From NCBI RefSeq assembly GCF_963855985.1, contig NW_026973566.1:2046001-2110000 (forward strand): a stretch of 64,000 nt of DNA. The letters are read 5' to 3'. The position numbers and the translations under genes were made by a program. This document shows, piece after piece, positions 20,281 to 30,557 of the stretch; positions within the stretch are counted from its first letter, which is position 1; every line of letters begins with the position of its first letter. The notes below the pieces were generated by a model. It saw only the letters and a program-made list of their open reading frames with translations. It ran no database searches and was not told the origin of the DNA. The DNA is from Ostrinia nubilalis (lineage: Eukaryota; Arthropoda; Insecta; Lepidoptera; Crambidae).

Positions 20281-21808
20281 TGATAATGGCGAATAATCTC
20301 CTGTTGACGGAGATACTCTTTAACGTTCTCTATTTCAGTCTTAGTTAAGATGAGGTTCATTGATGAACTTTTGAACTTGTCTTGTAATATTGGGATGATA
20401 GAATACATTGCTAGTGGTGGATTAATAAGGAGAGCGGTTTTGACCTTTGGATTGACATATTCTTTAACTGCATTTACTACATCTTCTTCTAGGTTCTGTT
20501 CTGCTAATTGAATGCTTATACGAGTATGTGTATCGAAGGGTTTGGTGACAGTAGGTTTCCGTTTAACATCGTTAACTACGGAGAGGCATATCTGTCGATT
20601 AAATTTATTTAGGGGTTCATCTGTGATTGGTATTTCCAGGATAGGATGCTCATTGCTGGTATGCGCTGTTTCAGTGGAAGAGTTTGGCTTTGTATGCAGG
20701 GTATCAGTTGGATTGCCTAGTAGGGAGTTTAATTCATCATTATATTTCTTCCATGAGTGATCTGGTGTCACCGAGGTGGATTTCAACGCGTGAAAGAGCG
20801 TCGGCGTTTGTATTGGTTTTGCCCTTTTTATACTGTACAATAAAGTCATATTCACTAAGTCTGAGTCGCCATCTAGTCAGACGTGAATTTGGTTCCTTCA
20901 AATTCATCATCCATTCTAGAGGTTTGTGGTCAGTCAGTATCTTGAATTTCCGTCCGAATAAATATGGTCTAAAGTACTTTGTGGCCCATACTATTGCTAA
21001 TAGCTCCTTTTCAATGGTGCTATAATTCATTTCACTTTCGTTCAAGGTACGGGAGGCATAGCATACTGGCTTATCTGAACCTATGGGGCCTTGGGATAGA
21101 AAGGCTCCAATGGCCACATTTGAAGCATCGGTGGTTAAGTTAAAGTCTCTACTAAAATCTGGATACTGGAGGATGGGGTTGTTAGTGAGTAAAGATTTGC
21201 ATTTTTCAAAGCAATTAACGTATTCATGATTTAAGGTGATTTTTCTGCCCTTTTTAAGACACTGAGTCATGAGTTTGGTGGTACGGGCAAAGTCTGGAAT
21301 AAACTTTCGGTAGTAACCGAGAAGTCCAAGGAATTGCCTGATTTCCTTCGTGGTCTTGGGGATTGGATATTTCTGAATGGCAGAAATTTTATCAGGGTTA
21401 GGCTTGATACCATCCCTACTGATGATATGGCCAAGATAAGCTGTCTCCAGCTTCAAGAATTCAGATTTATCCATTTGAATTTTGAAGTTTGACTCTCGGA
21501 GTCTTTGAAAGACCTTCTCCAGATTAACCATGTGTTCTTGTAATGACGTGCTGAAGACTATTATGTCATCAAGATAGACGAGACATATGTCATTCTGGAG
21601 GCCTCTGAGGACATTGTCCATCACTCGCTGGAAGGTGGATGAAGAGTTCTTAAGTCCCACGGGCATTCTGAGAAATTCAAAGTGCCCATGCTCGACATTA
21701 AAGGCGGTCTTTGTGATGTCCTGAGGGTTTATCTCTACCTGGTAGAACCCACTGGCCAGGTCGAGGGTCGTAAAGTATTGACATTTCCCTAACTTGTCAA
21801 GTACGTCA
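20281..21808 (-). pseudogene. Ty3/Gypsy pol fragment: RT and RNase H
   Basis: Two overlapping frames. 21808-20740 holds the RT from the middle of the fingers ([20 protein letters not shown]) through [14 protein letters not shown], the catalytic YLDD and the [20 protein letters not shown] motif to RNase H ([14 protein letters not shown] and [14 protein letters not shown]). A frameshift near 20800 moves into 20855-20281, the linker before the integrase, which stops at HYHDGKTN, exactly where the zinc-binding domain should begin. Integrase, gag, protease and LTRs are missing. The type is like 17.6/297 of Drosophila. Confidence 0.88.
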
Positions 21809-22100
21809 CCCCCCGCGCGCGCGCTTGTCGTAAGCAGACGTGTTACTATTCTCTCCGTGCAAATTAATTTGTAAACCATGTAAAAAAATTAAGTTTGAAG
21901 TGCTACTACATACCATTGTGTAGACATTGTTCCGAACTATACCATAGTGAAAACCGTACTCCGAAATTCGCGTTAATAGTGAAAATATTAGCGAAAACAT
22001 TGTAAAATTTTGTGTGACCAACGATTTTATCACCGCTGCGGCTTCGCTCTCACCGTGCGCGTGCGCGTACTGTTGATGAATCATTCGCACTGAGCGGCGG

Positions 22101-22780
22101 CAGGCCTGGCTCACTCCGCGCGGTACATCCGATAATTACCTACAGCGAAGCGCCCCGCCGGCGGGTATTATATCAGTCGAGTGTCACGCGCGCGCCCGTC
22201 AGGACGCTGGCGTGCGTTGTAGTACCTAATTCTATGATCGAAGTATTATTTAAAAATGGACATAAAGAGAAAGAAATATTATTGTGCGGCGTTCGGGTGT
22301 TTAAATTCGAAAAGAAATCTACCGGATTTATCTTTTTTTTTCGCTTCCCAAAGATGCTGAAAGGTATGTTGGCCATGTAGGTAATCAATAATTCTTAGGA
22401 TAGTATAGGAACCTAACCTACCATGACTACTGCTCAGAATGCGTTCGTTCGTTTCAGCCAATTAATGACGTCCACTGCTGGACAAAGGCCTCTCCCAAGG
22501 TTTTCCATAATGAATGCGTACTTACCTACATACGTACCTCATTACAAATAAGTAGATTAATTATTTTTTTACTAGACACTACTAGACAGCAACCCTAACA
22601 GCGTAAGAAGAGTTCAGAGGCACGCGATAGAAAGAGACAAAACGTGTAGGTGAATAAAATTGTAGGTACGTAGTGCTGTGCGAGCTGAATTCCACTGTAT
22701 CGCGTCGTAGCAAGACTCGCATTTATTTAAATCGTCTTGCGGAGTAATCCTTCTGTACCTGTACTATTACTTATTCTGTG
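22101..22780 (+). mobile_element. THAP-exon DNA element, copy 1
   Basis: 680 bases starting CAGGCCTGGC and ending TTATTCTGTG, flanked by an exact 7-base duplication GCGGCGG (22094-22100 and 22781-22787). Copy 2 (50993-51667) has the same ends and a different 7-base duplication, which fixes the boundaries. It contains a THAP-like exon (22256-22360) and a sequence related to an RTE tail (about 22460-22515). It is too short to encode a transposase. A P-superfamily origin is suggested by the THAP exon; the weak terminal repeats leave this open. Confidence 0.8.
22256..22360 (+). pseudogene. THAP-like first exon in copy 1
   Basis: ATG at 22256 opens MDIKRKKYYCAAFGC and continues to FFFRFPK. The C-x4-C spacing and the phrase RFPK are those of a THAP zinc-finger start, as in P-element transposases. 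Copy 2 has the same frame with one Tyr less. The frame meets a donor-like GAAAG/GTATGT at about 22360, so it reads as the first exon of an intron-containing gene whose other exons are missing. Confidence 0.55.
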
Positions 22781-22866
22781 GCGGCGGCGACCGGTCGTGG
22801 CCGGCGGCTTGTGACACACGTACGAAAAGGACATTTACATAGGAGCAACGGACATACGGCATCCAG

Positions 22867-23966
22867 ATGGCGAATAAATGTGCCAAATGTAACAAAATAA
22901 TGACAAATCGACAAATTCTAACTTGCTCGTGCTGTAAGAAACTTTACCATCTGAACTGCACTGACGTGTCAGAAAAAATGTATTATCTGAAGAAACAGAA
23001 GAAAAACTACGTATGGAAGTGTTATAAATGTATTGGTCATCTCCACAAGTGTGCCATCACACATGCATCACCGTCCCTCCACACATCTTCAGCAGAACAA
23101 AATGAAAATAATCTGCAAGGTTTCCCAAATAATCCAAGGACATCTTCCTCGGTCTACAATACAACAACACCTGGTACTTCCACGGAAATGTCATTTTCAA
23201 ATGCACCCACTTTGGAGGACAGCCCGAGAGACCTACAGCAGGATTATCACAGTACACCAACGGTATCTTCTGTCTCCAACATATCTACTTCGGAAAGAAA
23301 TATCACTCAACGTACTAAACAGAAAGTAAACATACCTACACGAAACTCTTTTGAGTCACTCTCCGCTAAGGATTCAGGTGATAATGATTGCTCAATAATA
23401 GAAAAATCTACTTTAAATAGAAGTTGCCTGGAAATGAGATACGATCTCAAAGAGGAGTTAGAGGAACATAAAACTGATATATCTATGTTAAAAACGATGC
23501 TTAAAAGAGCTGAACATGAAATAGAAAATTTATTATCAGAAAATTGCCAACTTAAAAAACAAATAAAGAAATACGAAAATAAAACTGATAAACTTACACA
23601 TATATGCCGATCGACGCCAAAAAAGAACCAAAGAACAAAGAACCTTGATGGACATACGCGAAATCATACATCTTGTAGTCAAACTGAGAAGTTAAACCAG
23701 AAACCCTATTCGACAGTTTCATATAATTTGGACAAAAAATTTGAAGATCTCTCCACAAAACATGAAACTCAAAACGCATTAGATGATTCTTCGAATATAC
23801 CAATAGATCAAACTGGAAGAAAAAAGGATGTAAGCACTTCATTAAGAAGAAAGGTGGTATTGTTTGGTGATCAGGGGGGAAAAGGTATTTGTAAACAACT
23901 GCAAAATGTACTAGGCAATGATTTCCAAGTTACGTCCATATTAAAGCCAAATGCTTGTTTGGATCA
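22867..23966 (+). pseudogene. LINE-C ORF1, first part: PHD finger, coiled coil, esterase start
   Basis: PHD finger at residues 4-56 (CAKCNK, CSCCKKLYHLNC, WKCYKC). Then a Ser/Thr-rich linker, a coiled coil at about 195-245 (LKEELEEHKTDISML and LKKQIKKYENK), and from about 328 the first strand of the esterase-like domain (VVLFGDQGGKG). CR1 ORF1 proteins are known to pair a PHD finger with an SGNH-type esterase. The ORF is cut by BEL-1 after LDHV. The nominal open frame to 24153 continues into LTR sequence and is not meaningful past 23966. Confidence 0.85.
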
Positions 23967-24530
23967 TGTTCATGCCCAATGTGGGTATTCATATTTTTTC
24001 TTTTTTCCTACCTACCCGCTTCTGTCTAATAATTTTACCCCGCTATTATTCGCTGCTTTCTACACTAGTCTACGAATTGACGTGGCTCACTCCGGACGCC
24101 GTCGCGCCGCATCGGAGTTACCGCCTCTTCTTGCTGGAACCTTCTATCGTTGAAGTCCACACCGCTGTACTGTACTATAAGCTGGAACTGTTCAGCCGAC
24201 GCTGAGAACTGAAATATTGCGTGTTTGTGAAGTGCGCGTTATATGCACCCGCTGCCTTGATCTACGGAGTCGAGGCTGGTCCTTCATCATCTTCCATCTT
24301 CGAGGGCAGACAAGAGATTGGGAACCGCGGTTCACCCCCCGGAAACTGCTGGTGCTGGTGGATTGCAGAACGGGTGAGTGCGCTGTCTGTTCGTAGTAGT
24401 AGAAAGCAGCAATCTTCCCTTTCCTTGATCTCTTTTCTGAAGTATAAAAATACCACGACCTATGGTGAATATTACCCCGCAACCGCTGTGTGAGTAGAAT
24501 TTACGAATCTTCGGATTTATCGCTCGTACA
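23967..24530 (+). repeat. BEL-1 5' LTR
   Basis: By eye it differs from the 3' LTR at two positions (near 23986 and 24018). The open frames seen in it recur in the other LTR and are not genes. It carries promoter and polyadenylation signals by inference only. Confidence 0.95.
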
Positions 24531-24538
24531 CAATTTTA

Positions 24539-24553
24539 TGGTCTTCGAGCCGG
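24539..24553 (+). promoter_or_regulatory. BEL-1 primer-binding site
   Basis: TGGTCTTCGAGCCGG, 8 bases after the LTR. It is the complement of what I remember as the 3' end of insect tRNA-Tyr, lacking one C. The BEL-2 site is similar. Confidence 0.6.
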
Positions 24554-25037
24554 GCGTACAATTAATTATATGGTTTTTGAGCCGTACATTCTAGTAATTT
24601 TCAAAATCATTACAATTTTTGCAATATTTCGTTCTCCAAATTCATACATTCTGCGCGTCTATACGCCATACTCATTATAATCATAAATTATAACGGACAA
24701 ATAGGCTGTAAGTTATTCACCTATTTGCCGATATTTCCCGCTTAATACATTTATATTCCCGTAAATACGCTATTTGTACGCTGTTCTTACTAATTTCCTA
24801 CATAATAATAACTTTTATACATTCGGCAACGCATTCTGAAGCTGTAATCCAGATAACTTGTTTTTCCTACCATATTATAATTTTATTAATAAACGGAGGT
24901 AACTTGCAAACATTCGTTCACGCCCGTACCGCTCGCATAGCGCGTGATCGTTCTTGCTTTCATTGTTCGTTGCGTTGTGTCGCAGTCACTCAATAGAATC
25001 GGACTTTGCACACTTATTTTATTTTTAACAAAACATT
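24554..25037 (+). other. BEL-1 leader
   Basis: Untranslated leader between primer-binding site and gag. No coding frame or repeat seen. Confidence 0.5.
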
Positions 25038-26300
25038 ATGCCTAAAAGTGGTACAAGTGCTTCTCAGAAAGTTTACAACATGGATGTCGAATTGAAAAAA
25101 CTTAACGCTAAGCGGAATAATATATTTTCCCGATTACAAAATATTTTCTATGATTCTAAACTTGTCTTTTCTGATGTATCTGCTAAGGAATCGTTTCTTG
25201 TGAACATGGAATCATTAGAGATTTTACGAACTGAATTTCATGCAATCACTGAACTAATTGTAGACAAAGAACTTCAGCTCAATCCCGATTCTGACCCCAA
25301 TTATCAGAGTCTTAATGCATTTGACGAACTTTATTGTCATTGTAAACGTATTTCTTCAAAGTTGTCATCTCCTACTAATTCAATTAAATCGGAAAATAAA
25401 ACTTATTTTCAAGCAAAATCCGTCATAAAGCTTCCGACACTTGAATTAATTGGTTTTTCTGGGGAACTTGCGAATTGGCCCATTTTTTATGAATCATTTA
25501 AAAACACTATTCACAATAATCCCGCCTTAACAGATCACGAACGCGTGCAATACCTGATCAGTAAGTTGTCTGGCCAGGCACGTTGCGTTTGTGCTGGAAT
25601 CGCACCGAACGCCAACAACTACGCGTTAATGTGGCAGACCCTAGTAGATAGGTATGAAAATAAACGCAATCTCGCATCCGCTTACTTAGATGAAATGCTG
25701 AATTTCCGATCTTTTAGTTCCGCAACTACAAAACATTACGATACATTTTTAGATAAATTCTGTGGGGCTGTATCTAGTCTTCAGTCTCTAAATCTTGACA
25801 ACCTTTCGGACTTTCTGTTGTTTTATCTCGCTAGTAAAAAACTTGATCTAGACACTATTCGTCAATTTGAAATGATAAATCGTAATACGCCATTCCCTAC
25901 ATACGATTCTCTCGTTAATTATATACGCGAACAACGCAAGATATTAGATCGCACTACCACTACGATCACCTCCGTTCCATCTACTTCTAAACAAAATAAT
26001 AACTTTCCGTCCCGCAGTAGCAAGCCTACTCATTCCTTATCAGTCACGCACGCAAATCAAACTAGTTATGGCCACTGCGCCTATTGTAAACAAAAATCGC
26101 ACAATAAAATATATTTTTGCCCTTCGTTTAAAAACCTTTCAATTGACGATCGCTATAACTTTATTAAAACTAATCATGGTTGTACAAATTGTCTAAGTTC
26201 ATCGCATACATCTACAAATTGTAACTCAATTCATCGCTGTAGAAACTGTTCTACGAAGCATCATACTTTGCTGTGCCGTCAGCGCCCGGGCGCGGGCTCG
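25038..26300 (+). CDS. BEL-1 gag
   Basis: Structural protein forming the particle. Residues 1-120 are helical and charged. From about 133 (VIKLPTLELIGFSGELANWPIFYE) comes the DUF1759 capsid-like region with YLISKLSGQA and LVDRYENKR. From about 350 are zinc knuckles (CAYCKQKSHNKIYFC, CTNCLSSSHTSTNC, CRNCSTKHHTLLC). The frame stays open to 26450, but beyond about 26300 it is uncertain which frame was original, because the protease lies in another frame. Confidence 0.88.
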
Positions 26301-26307
26301 ACGCGCC

Positions 26308-26687
26308 GTGACGTCATCGAGACTGATAACGGCATGCGAGCCGTGCAGGCGACTGCGCGCGAGTGCATCCCACAGGCATCTGCCGGCCGAGCCTCGCACG
26401 TCGAGTTGCTTAGACAGCGCGGTCTCACAAAACATCGCGTTGTGCAATAACCTGCCGCCCAAACCTAAACTCGACACAACTTGTTTACTTGGTACTGTGA
26501 AGGTGTTGGCCGCTGATTCAAATGGCAATATGCATTCTTTACGCGCCATGATAGATCCTGGCTCCCAAAATAATTTTATTACATTAAAATGTTGCGAAAA
26601 ATTAAACCTTCACATAAATAAAGCATACTGTAGTTAAGGGAATCGGATCCACTCCTAACCCAATTAAGGGTGCCACGAATTTAAATA
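26308..26687 (+). pseudogene. BEL-1 protease region
   Basis: In the +1 frame relative to gag, open from 26308 to the TAG at 26635. Reads LLGTVKVLA, then the aspartic protease signature MIDPGSQNNFIT, with Pro where most members have Ser or Thr after Asp. A further frameshift near 26635 leads to VKGIGSTPNPIKG. The coding sense is cut at 26688 by the foldback element and continues at 27897. Confidence 0.75.
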
Positions 26688-26689
26688 TA

Positions 26690-27896
26690 CAGTGTGTCCG
26701 GGTATGTAGTGATCAAACTTTAAGGGCGTAATCTATAGACAATTTTATCGATGAAAATACTTCAAATTTGGGTCTTGACCCATTTCTCGCAAAATTATAA
26801 GGATTTAAGTTTTTAATTTTTAGTTTTCACCTCTTCCTTCAAAAACAAGTGAAAACGTGGGTAACTTAACATTAATAAGCAAATATTTTATATCATGCGA
26901 TAGCCAATAAAATTATCTACTAGTAGAAGTAGAAAACAGACACAAGTTTCATACATTTTAGGGAGTAAGAATGTATTTAATTAGAAAAAAACATGACTTT
27001 TTTCACTTCATTTTCAGTTATTTTCCAACACAAGAAAAACCAGGTCGTTAAGGTATGTTTTATTTGCATTGTATTATTAGTATTTGAGCTATTCTACAAA
27101 ACGAATGTAAATTTATTAGTCTACGTCTATTAGTTTCGACGTAATTGTTGAACAATGATACCCATTCTCAGCGGTTTCCATAGTAATCGGAATAGGTTGT
27201 GTGATTCTTTCAGGCAGTGCATTTTCGCATGTCGCGTGCGCTATGGAAACCGCTGGGAAGGGGTATCTTTGTTCAACAATTACGTCGAAACTAATAGACG
27301 TAGACTAATAAATTTACATTCGTTTTGTAGTATAGCTCAAATACTAATAATACAATGGAAATAAAACATACCTTAACGACCTGGTTTTTCTTGTGTTGGG
27401 AAATAACTGAAAAAGATGTTAAAAAAATCATGTTTATTTCTAATTAAATCCATTCTTACACCCTTAAAATGTATGAAAGTTGTATCTGTTTTCTACTTCA
27501 TCATCATCATCATCATCATGTCAGCCATAGGACGTCCACTGCTGAACATAGGCCTCCCCTAATGCTTTCCACATTGATCGATTGGTAGCGGCCTGCATCC
27601 AGCGCTTCCCTGCTACCTTCACGATGTCGTCGGTCCACCTTGTCCTTGTGTTTCTACTTCTACTAATAGATAATTTTATTGGCTATCGCATGATATAAAA
27701 TTTTTGCTTATTAATGTTAAGCTACCCACGCTATCACTTGTTTTTGAAGGAAGAGGTGAAAACTAAAAATTAAAAACTTAAATCCTTGTAAATATGCGAG
27801 AAATGGGTCAAGCCCCAAATTTAAAATATTTTCACCGATAAAATTGTCCATTGATCACGCCCTTAAAGTTTGATCACTACATGCCCGGACACACTG
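26690..27896. mobile_element. Foldback element with Tc1/mariner-like ends
   Basis: Long inverted arms: CAGTGTGTCCGGG at 26690 and CCCGGACACACTG ending at 27896, with pairing over roughly 500 bases on each side, interrupted in the right arm by an RTE scrap. Flanked by TA on both sides within a TATA context, as expected for a Tc1/mariner-type insertion. The centre (27000-27420) is itself largely palindromic around 27140-27330. No transposase. It splits the BEL-1 protease/RT linker. Confidence 0.85.
27500..27650 (-). repeat. RTE LINE 3' end in the foldback right arm
   Basis: Truncated RTE copy on the minus strand, reading DDIVKVAGKRWMQA, then LGEAYVQ, a stop and an ATG-repeat tail (ATCATC in plus). 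Flanked by a 10-base duplication TTTCTACTTC (27490-27499 and 27651-27660). It is absent from the two later partial copies of this arm (35238 and 42890). Confidence 0.85.
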
Positions 27897-29058
27897 TATA
27901 TTCTCGTTTTAACAATAACATATCGATGCCGCTAGACTTATGTGTTATTGACCGCATTGCCGATAATTTGCCCACTGTGGAAATCGACAGATCTTCCTTT
28001 TCTTATTTAAATAATAAACCGCTCGCCGACGATAGTTTTTATTCGCCTGGTGAAATAGACCTGCTTATAGGTGCCTCGCTTTTTGCCGATATTTTCTTGG
28101 AAGGACGTATTGTTGGTCCAACCGGAACCCCTACCGCATTCAATACAATTTTTGGTTACATGTTATTAGGTAACACATACATAGAGAATATCGCAGGTGA
28201 TAATTCTCTTTCTCTCACCGCTATGGTGCAAAATGATGCGCCTTTAAATCACATATTACAAACTTTCTGGCAGCTCGAGGAAGCCACGTGCCTGCCTATC
28301 TTGAGTGCTGCTGACCGCGAATGCGAAAATAATTTTACTGACAATACCTCCCGCGACGTCTCGGGCCGTTATTCGGTCGCGTTACCTTTTAAGGATGATC
28401 CCTCCATGTTAGGCGATTCGTATCTTAACGCTAAAAAACGTTTTTTCTCCCTAGAGCGGAAACTTGACGCTAGTATCGAGTTGCGCCAGGAATACAACAA
28501 TATAATCCGCGATTATGTAGATAACGGTTACATCTCTCCGTTAAATAGCAGTAACTCTTTGGGTTATTTTATACCACATCACGCTGTGGTACGCAAGGAC
28601 AAACTTACCACTAAGGTACGTATAGTAATGGATGCCAGCGCTAAAACTGATTCAAAACTTTCATTAAATGATATTTTACATACCGGACCCAACTTACAAA
28701 ATGATTTATTTTCTATATTGATCGATTTCCGCTTATACAAAATCGCATTTACTTTAGACATAAAACAAATGTATTTACGAGTTTTGGTTCATGAAGAATA
28801 TCGCGAATATCTTAAATTCTTATACCGCTTTGATTTCAGCGAACCTCTCACTACTTATTGCTTCACTCGGGTTTGCTTTGGTTTAAATTGTAGCCCTTTC
28901 TTGGCCATGCGCGTGGTGAGACAACTGTGCGAGGACGAACGTATGTCTTTTCCGCTTGCCGCTCAAGTTGCTGTTAAGAACTGCTACATGGACGACGTGT
29001 GCTACTCAATGCCATCCGTTGCTGGCTCCTTACGGCTCAGAGATGAGCTGTTAGGTAT
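27897..29058 (+). pseudogene. BEL-1 protease end and RT, unit 1
   Basis: Continues the BEL-1 pol: YSRFNNNISMPL, EIDLLIGASLFADIF, FWQLEEATCLPI, then RT with VRIVMDASAKTDSKLSLND, FTLDIKQMYLRV, RVCFGLNCSPFLAMRVV and the catalytic YMDD. The open frame extends to 29176, but from 29059 it reads into the 3' end of LINE-D. In the original element the next codons are at 51945. Confidence 0.88.
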
Positions 29059-29434
29059 CGGGACTATTCCCACCTCTCGTTCCCACCACTGCAACTCCTG
29101 TGTAGCCAGGATCTACAGCTTGACCGCCACAAAAACCCAACCAATGAAGGTCAAGTTTGTCCCGGGGGAAAGTTAAACTGTCATTGGACCCGCAACGAAA
29201 TTAATCAGAAGAACATAGGAGGAGTTCGAAATTAAGGTTCGACTTCCCTCCATTGCAAAGCGGATGACAGGTGACAAACAAAAGTTTAAAACCTTTAAGA
29301 AAAAGATTATGCACCACGGACAATAAATTAAATTAAGGGGGCCTATCTTATGAGCAATTAGCAACTACCTGCCAATAATATTTTTCACAAAATCGCTTAA
29401 AAGCACGGAAATTTTTCCTTGTCGCGACAAGATC
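29059..29434 (-). repeat. LINE-D 3' end, unit 1 (truncated)
   Basis: Same sequence as 44363-44738: LINE-D 3' UTR and the last 29 or so codons of its ORF2, following GAGCTGTTAGGTAT (29045-29058). The copy is cut at GATC (29431-29434), where BEL-2 sequence begins. Confidence 0.85.
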
Positions 29435-29658
29435 TAGTGATGACAACAGAGGGCGCATCGGCGGGGGAGCGCGGGGTCCCCGCGCCTACACATAAATACG
29501 CTGCCGCAACCGCGGCCGCCGCTCACTCATTCCGTACGACCATCGCGCGCGCATCTTAATTTAATCTTGTAATATAACCAGTTCAAAAATACAGTCTTTC
29601 ATTATAAATCTCCTGTAGGGTTCGAAGTTAGGCTCAACTTAGACCTACGGGGAATATA

Positions 29659-29672
29659 TGGTCCTTCGATCC
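29659..29672 (+). promoter_or_regulatory. BEL-2 primer-binding site, copy A
   Basis: TGGTCCTTCGATCC, one mismatch from the complement of the tRNA-Tyr 3' end as I remember it. The same site is at 37311-37324 in copy B. Confidence 0.6.
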
Positions 29673-30557
29673 TCAACGTAAAGTACGCGAGAAATTCCGG
29701 TGCGACACGTCTTCAAATTTGAATACTGCAAACGTCAACGGTCCGTCCGGTTCCGCAAGCAATACGACAAGTGCAAGATATTTGCACAACGGCAGCCCTC
29801 GACGATTCCTGGTCATCAGCAGAGCAGTATCAACGCCGAGATCATCGTCTACGTGCAGCCCAGGGCCAGCATCGAAGATCCGGCGTCCAGGAAACGTCAG
29901 CCTTCAGCGTCAGCGCTCATCGGCGTTCAGTGAAGAGGAGTCATCAGCGAAAAGAAGAAAGGATAAGTTGCGCCATAGCACGAAACCGTGAGATCGATCC
30001 ATTTTCTTTCTTTTTTTCCCATCACATCACATATCATCCGCTTTGCGAACCCACATCCAAGCTTCGCAATCACTTCTTTCATAATCCATTTCGTAAAATC
30101 ATCACCCATTTTTCATCTCTTCCGTATCAGTAGTTAGCAAAATCCTCATTTTCAAAACTCAGCAAACATCAATTCATCATAATAATAACAATATTGTGTA
30201 TTCTGCTTCGCATTAACACTACGTAGATAGCCACTAATACTACACAATAATTGTTTTAATTTGTTTTTTTTTATTTTTTTATTTCTAGGTCGGTAGACAC
30301 CGAGTCGTCGACACGACTCGGGAGTCGTGTGCTATCTTCACAAGTCAACATCTCGGTCGTATCTCGGTTGTACCGTTCCTATTATTAATTTCTTTTCATT
30401 TTTTGCAAAACACTTAATACTACGTAACGATTTTTTTAATATTTACATCATACTTATTCTACTTAACTTATACAAAACACAAAAATAAAGTAAATTACAA
30501 TCTTAAACATATAATTAATTCAAGTCCTTAAAGTAAATATATCAATCAATCATAACA
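29673..30557 (+). other. BEL-2 leader, copy A
   Basis: Long untranslated leader. It includes an acceptor-like TTTTTTATTTCTAG near 30288 and overlapping small frames (29719-29991, 29771-30133) without family features. The same stretch is at 37325-38209 in copy B, with one substitution seen. Confidence 0.5.

Larger units (their letters stand above)
21809..22866 (+). promoter_or_regulatory. LINE-C 5' leader, interrupted by a THAP element
   Basis: Rich in CG dinucleotides at 21810-21840 and 22030-22100, and presumed to contain the internal promoter. The leader is broken at 22101-22780 by a DNA element and continues at 22788-22866, ending at the ATG of ORF1. No TATA box recognised. Confidence 0.45.

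Noticed and set aside
22094..22110. hAT assignment for the THAP element from its CAGG start
   Set aside because: The duplications are exactly 7 bases in both copies and the other end does not pair well with CAGG; hAT elements duplicate 8 bases.
22867..24153. A 428-residue host PHD-finger gene
   Set aside because: The frame is ORF1 of LINE-C and its last 60 codons are LTR sequence; the remainder of the ORF lies at 56209 and 61220.
23951..24493. Several open frames of 64-96 codons on both strands
   Set aside because: They lie in the BEL-1 LTR and recur unchanged in the other LTR (55532-56171); they overlap on both strands and have no family features.
27500..27650. Possible microRNA-like or SINE gene
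   Set aside because: The sequence translates into the end of an RTE reverse transcriptase with a 10-base target duplication, so it is a LINE scrap.
29059..29176. C-terminal 39 residues of the frame that contains BEL-1 YMDD
   Set aside because: This is read-through into the LINE-D 3' end after the target duplication, not BEL-1 protein.
29719..30133. Overlapping 90- and 120-codon frames after the BEL-2 primer site
   Set aside because: They overlap in different frames within the leader and lack motifs; they are duplicated only because the whole unit is.
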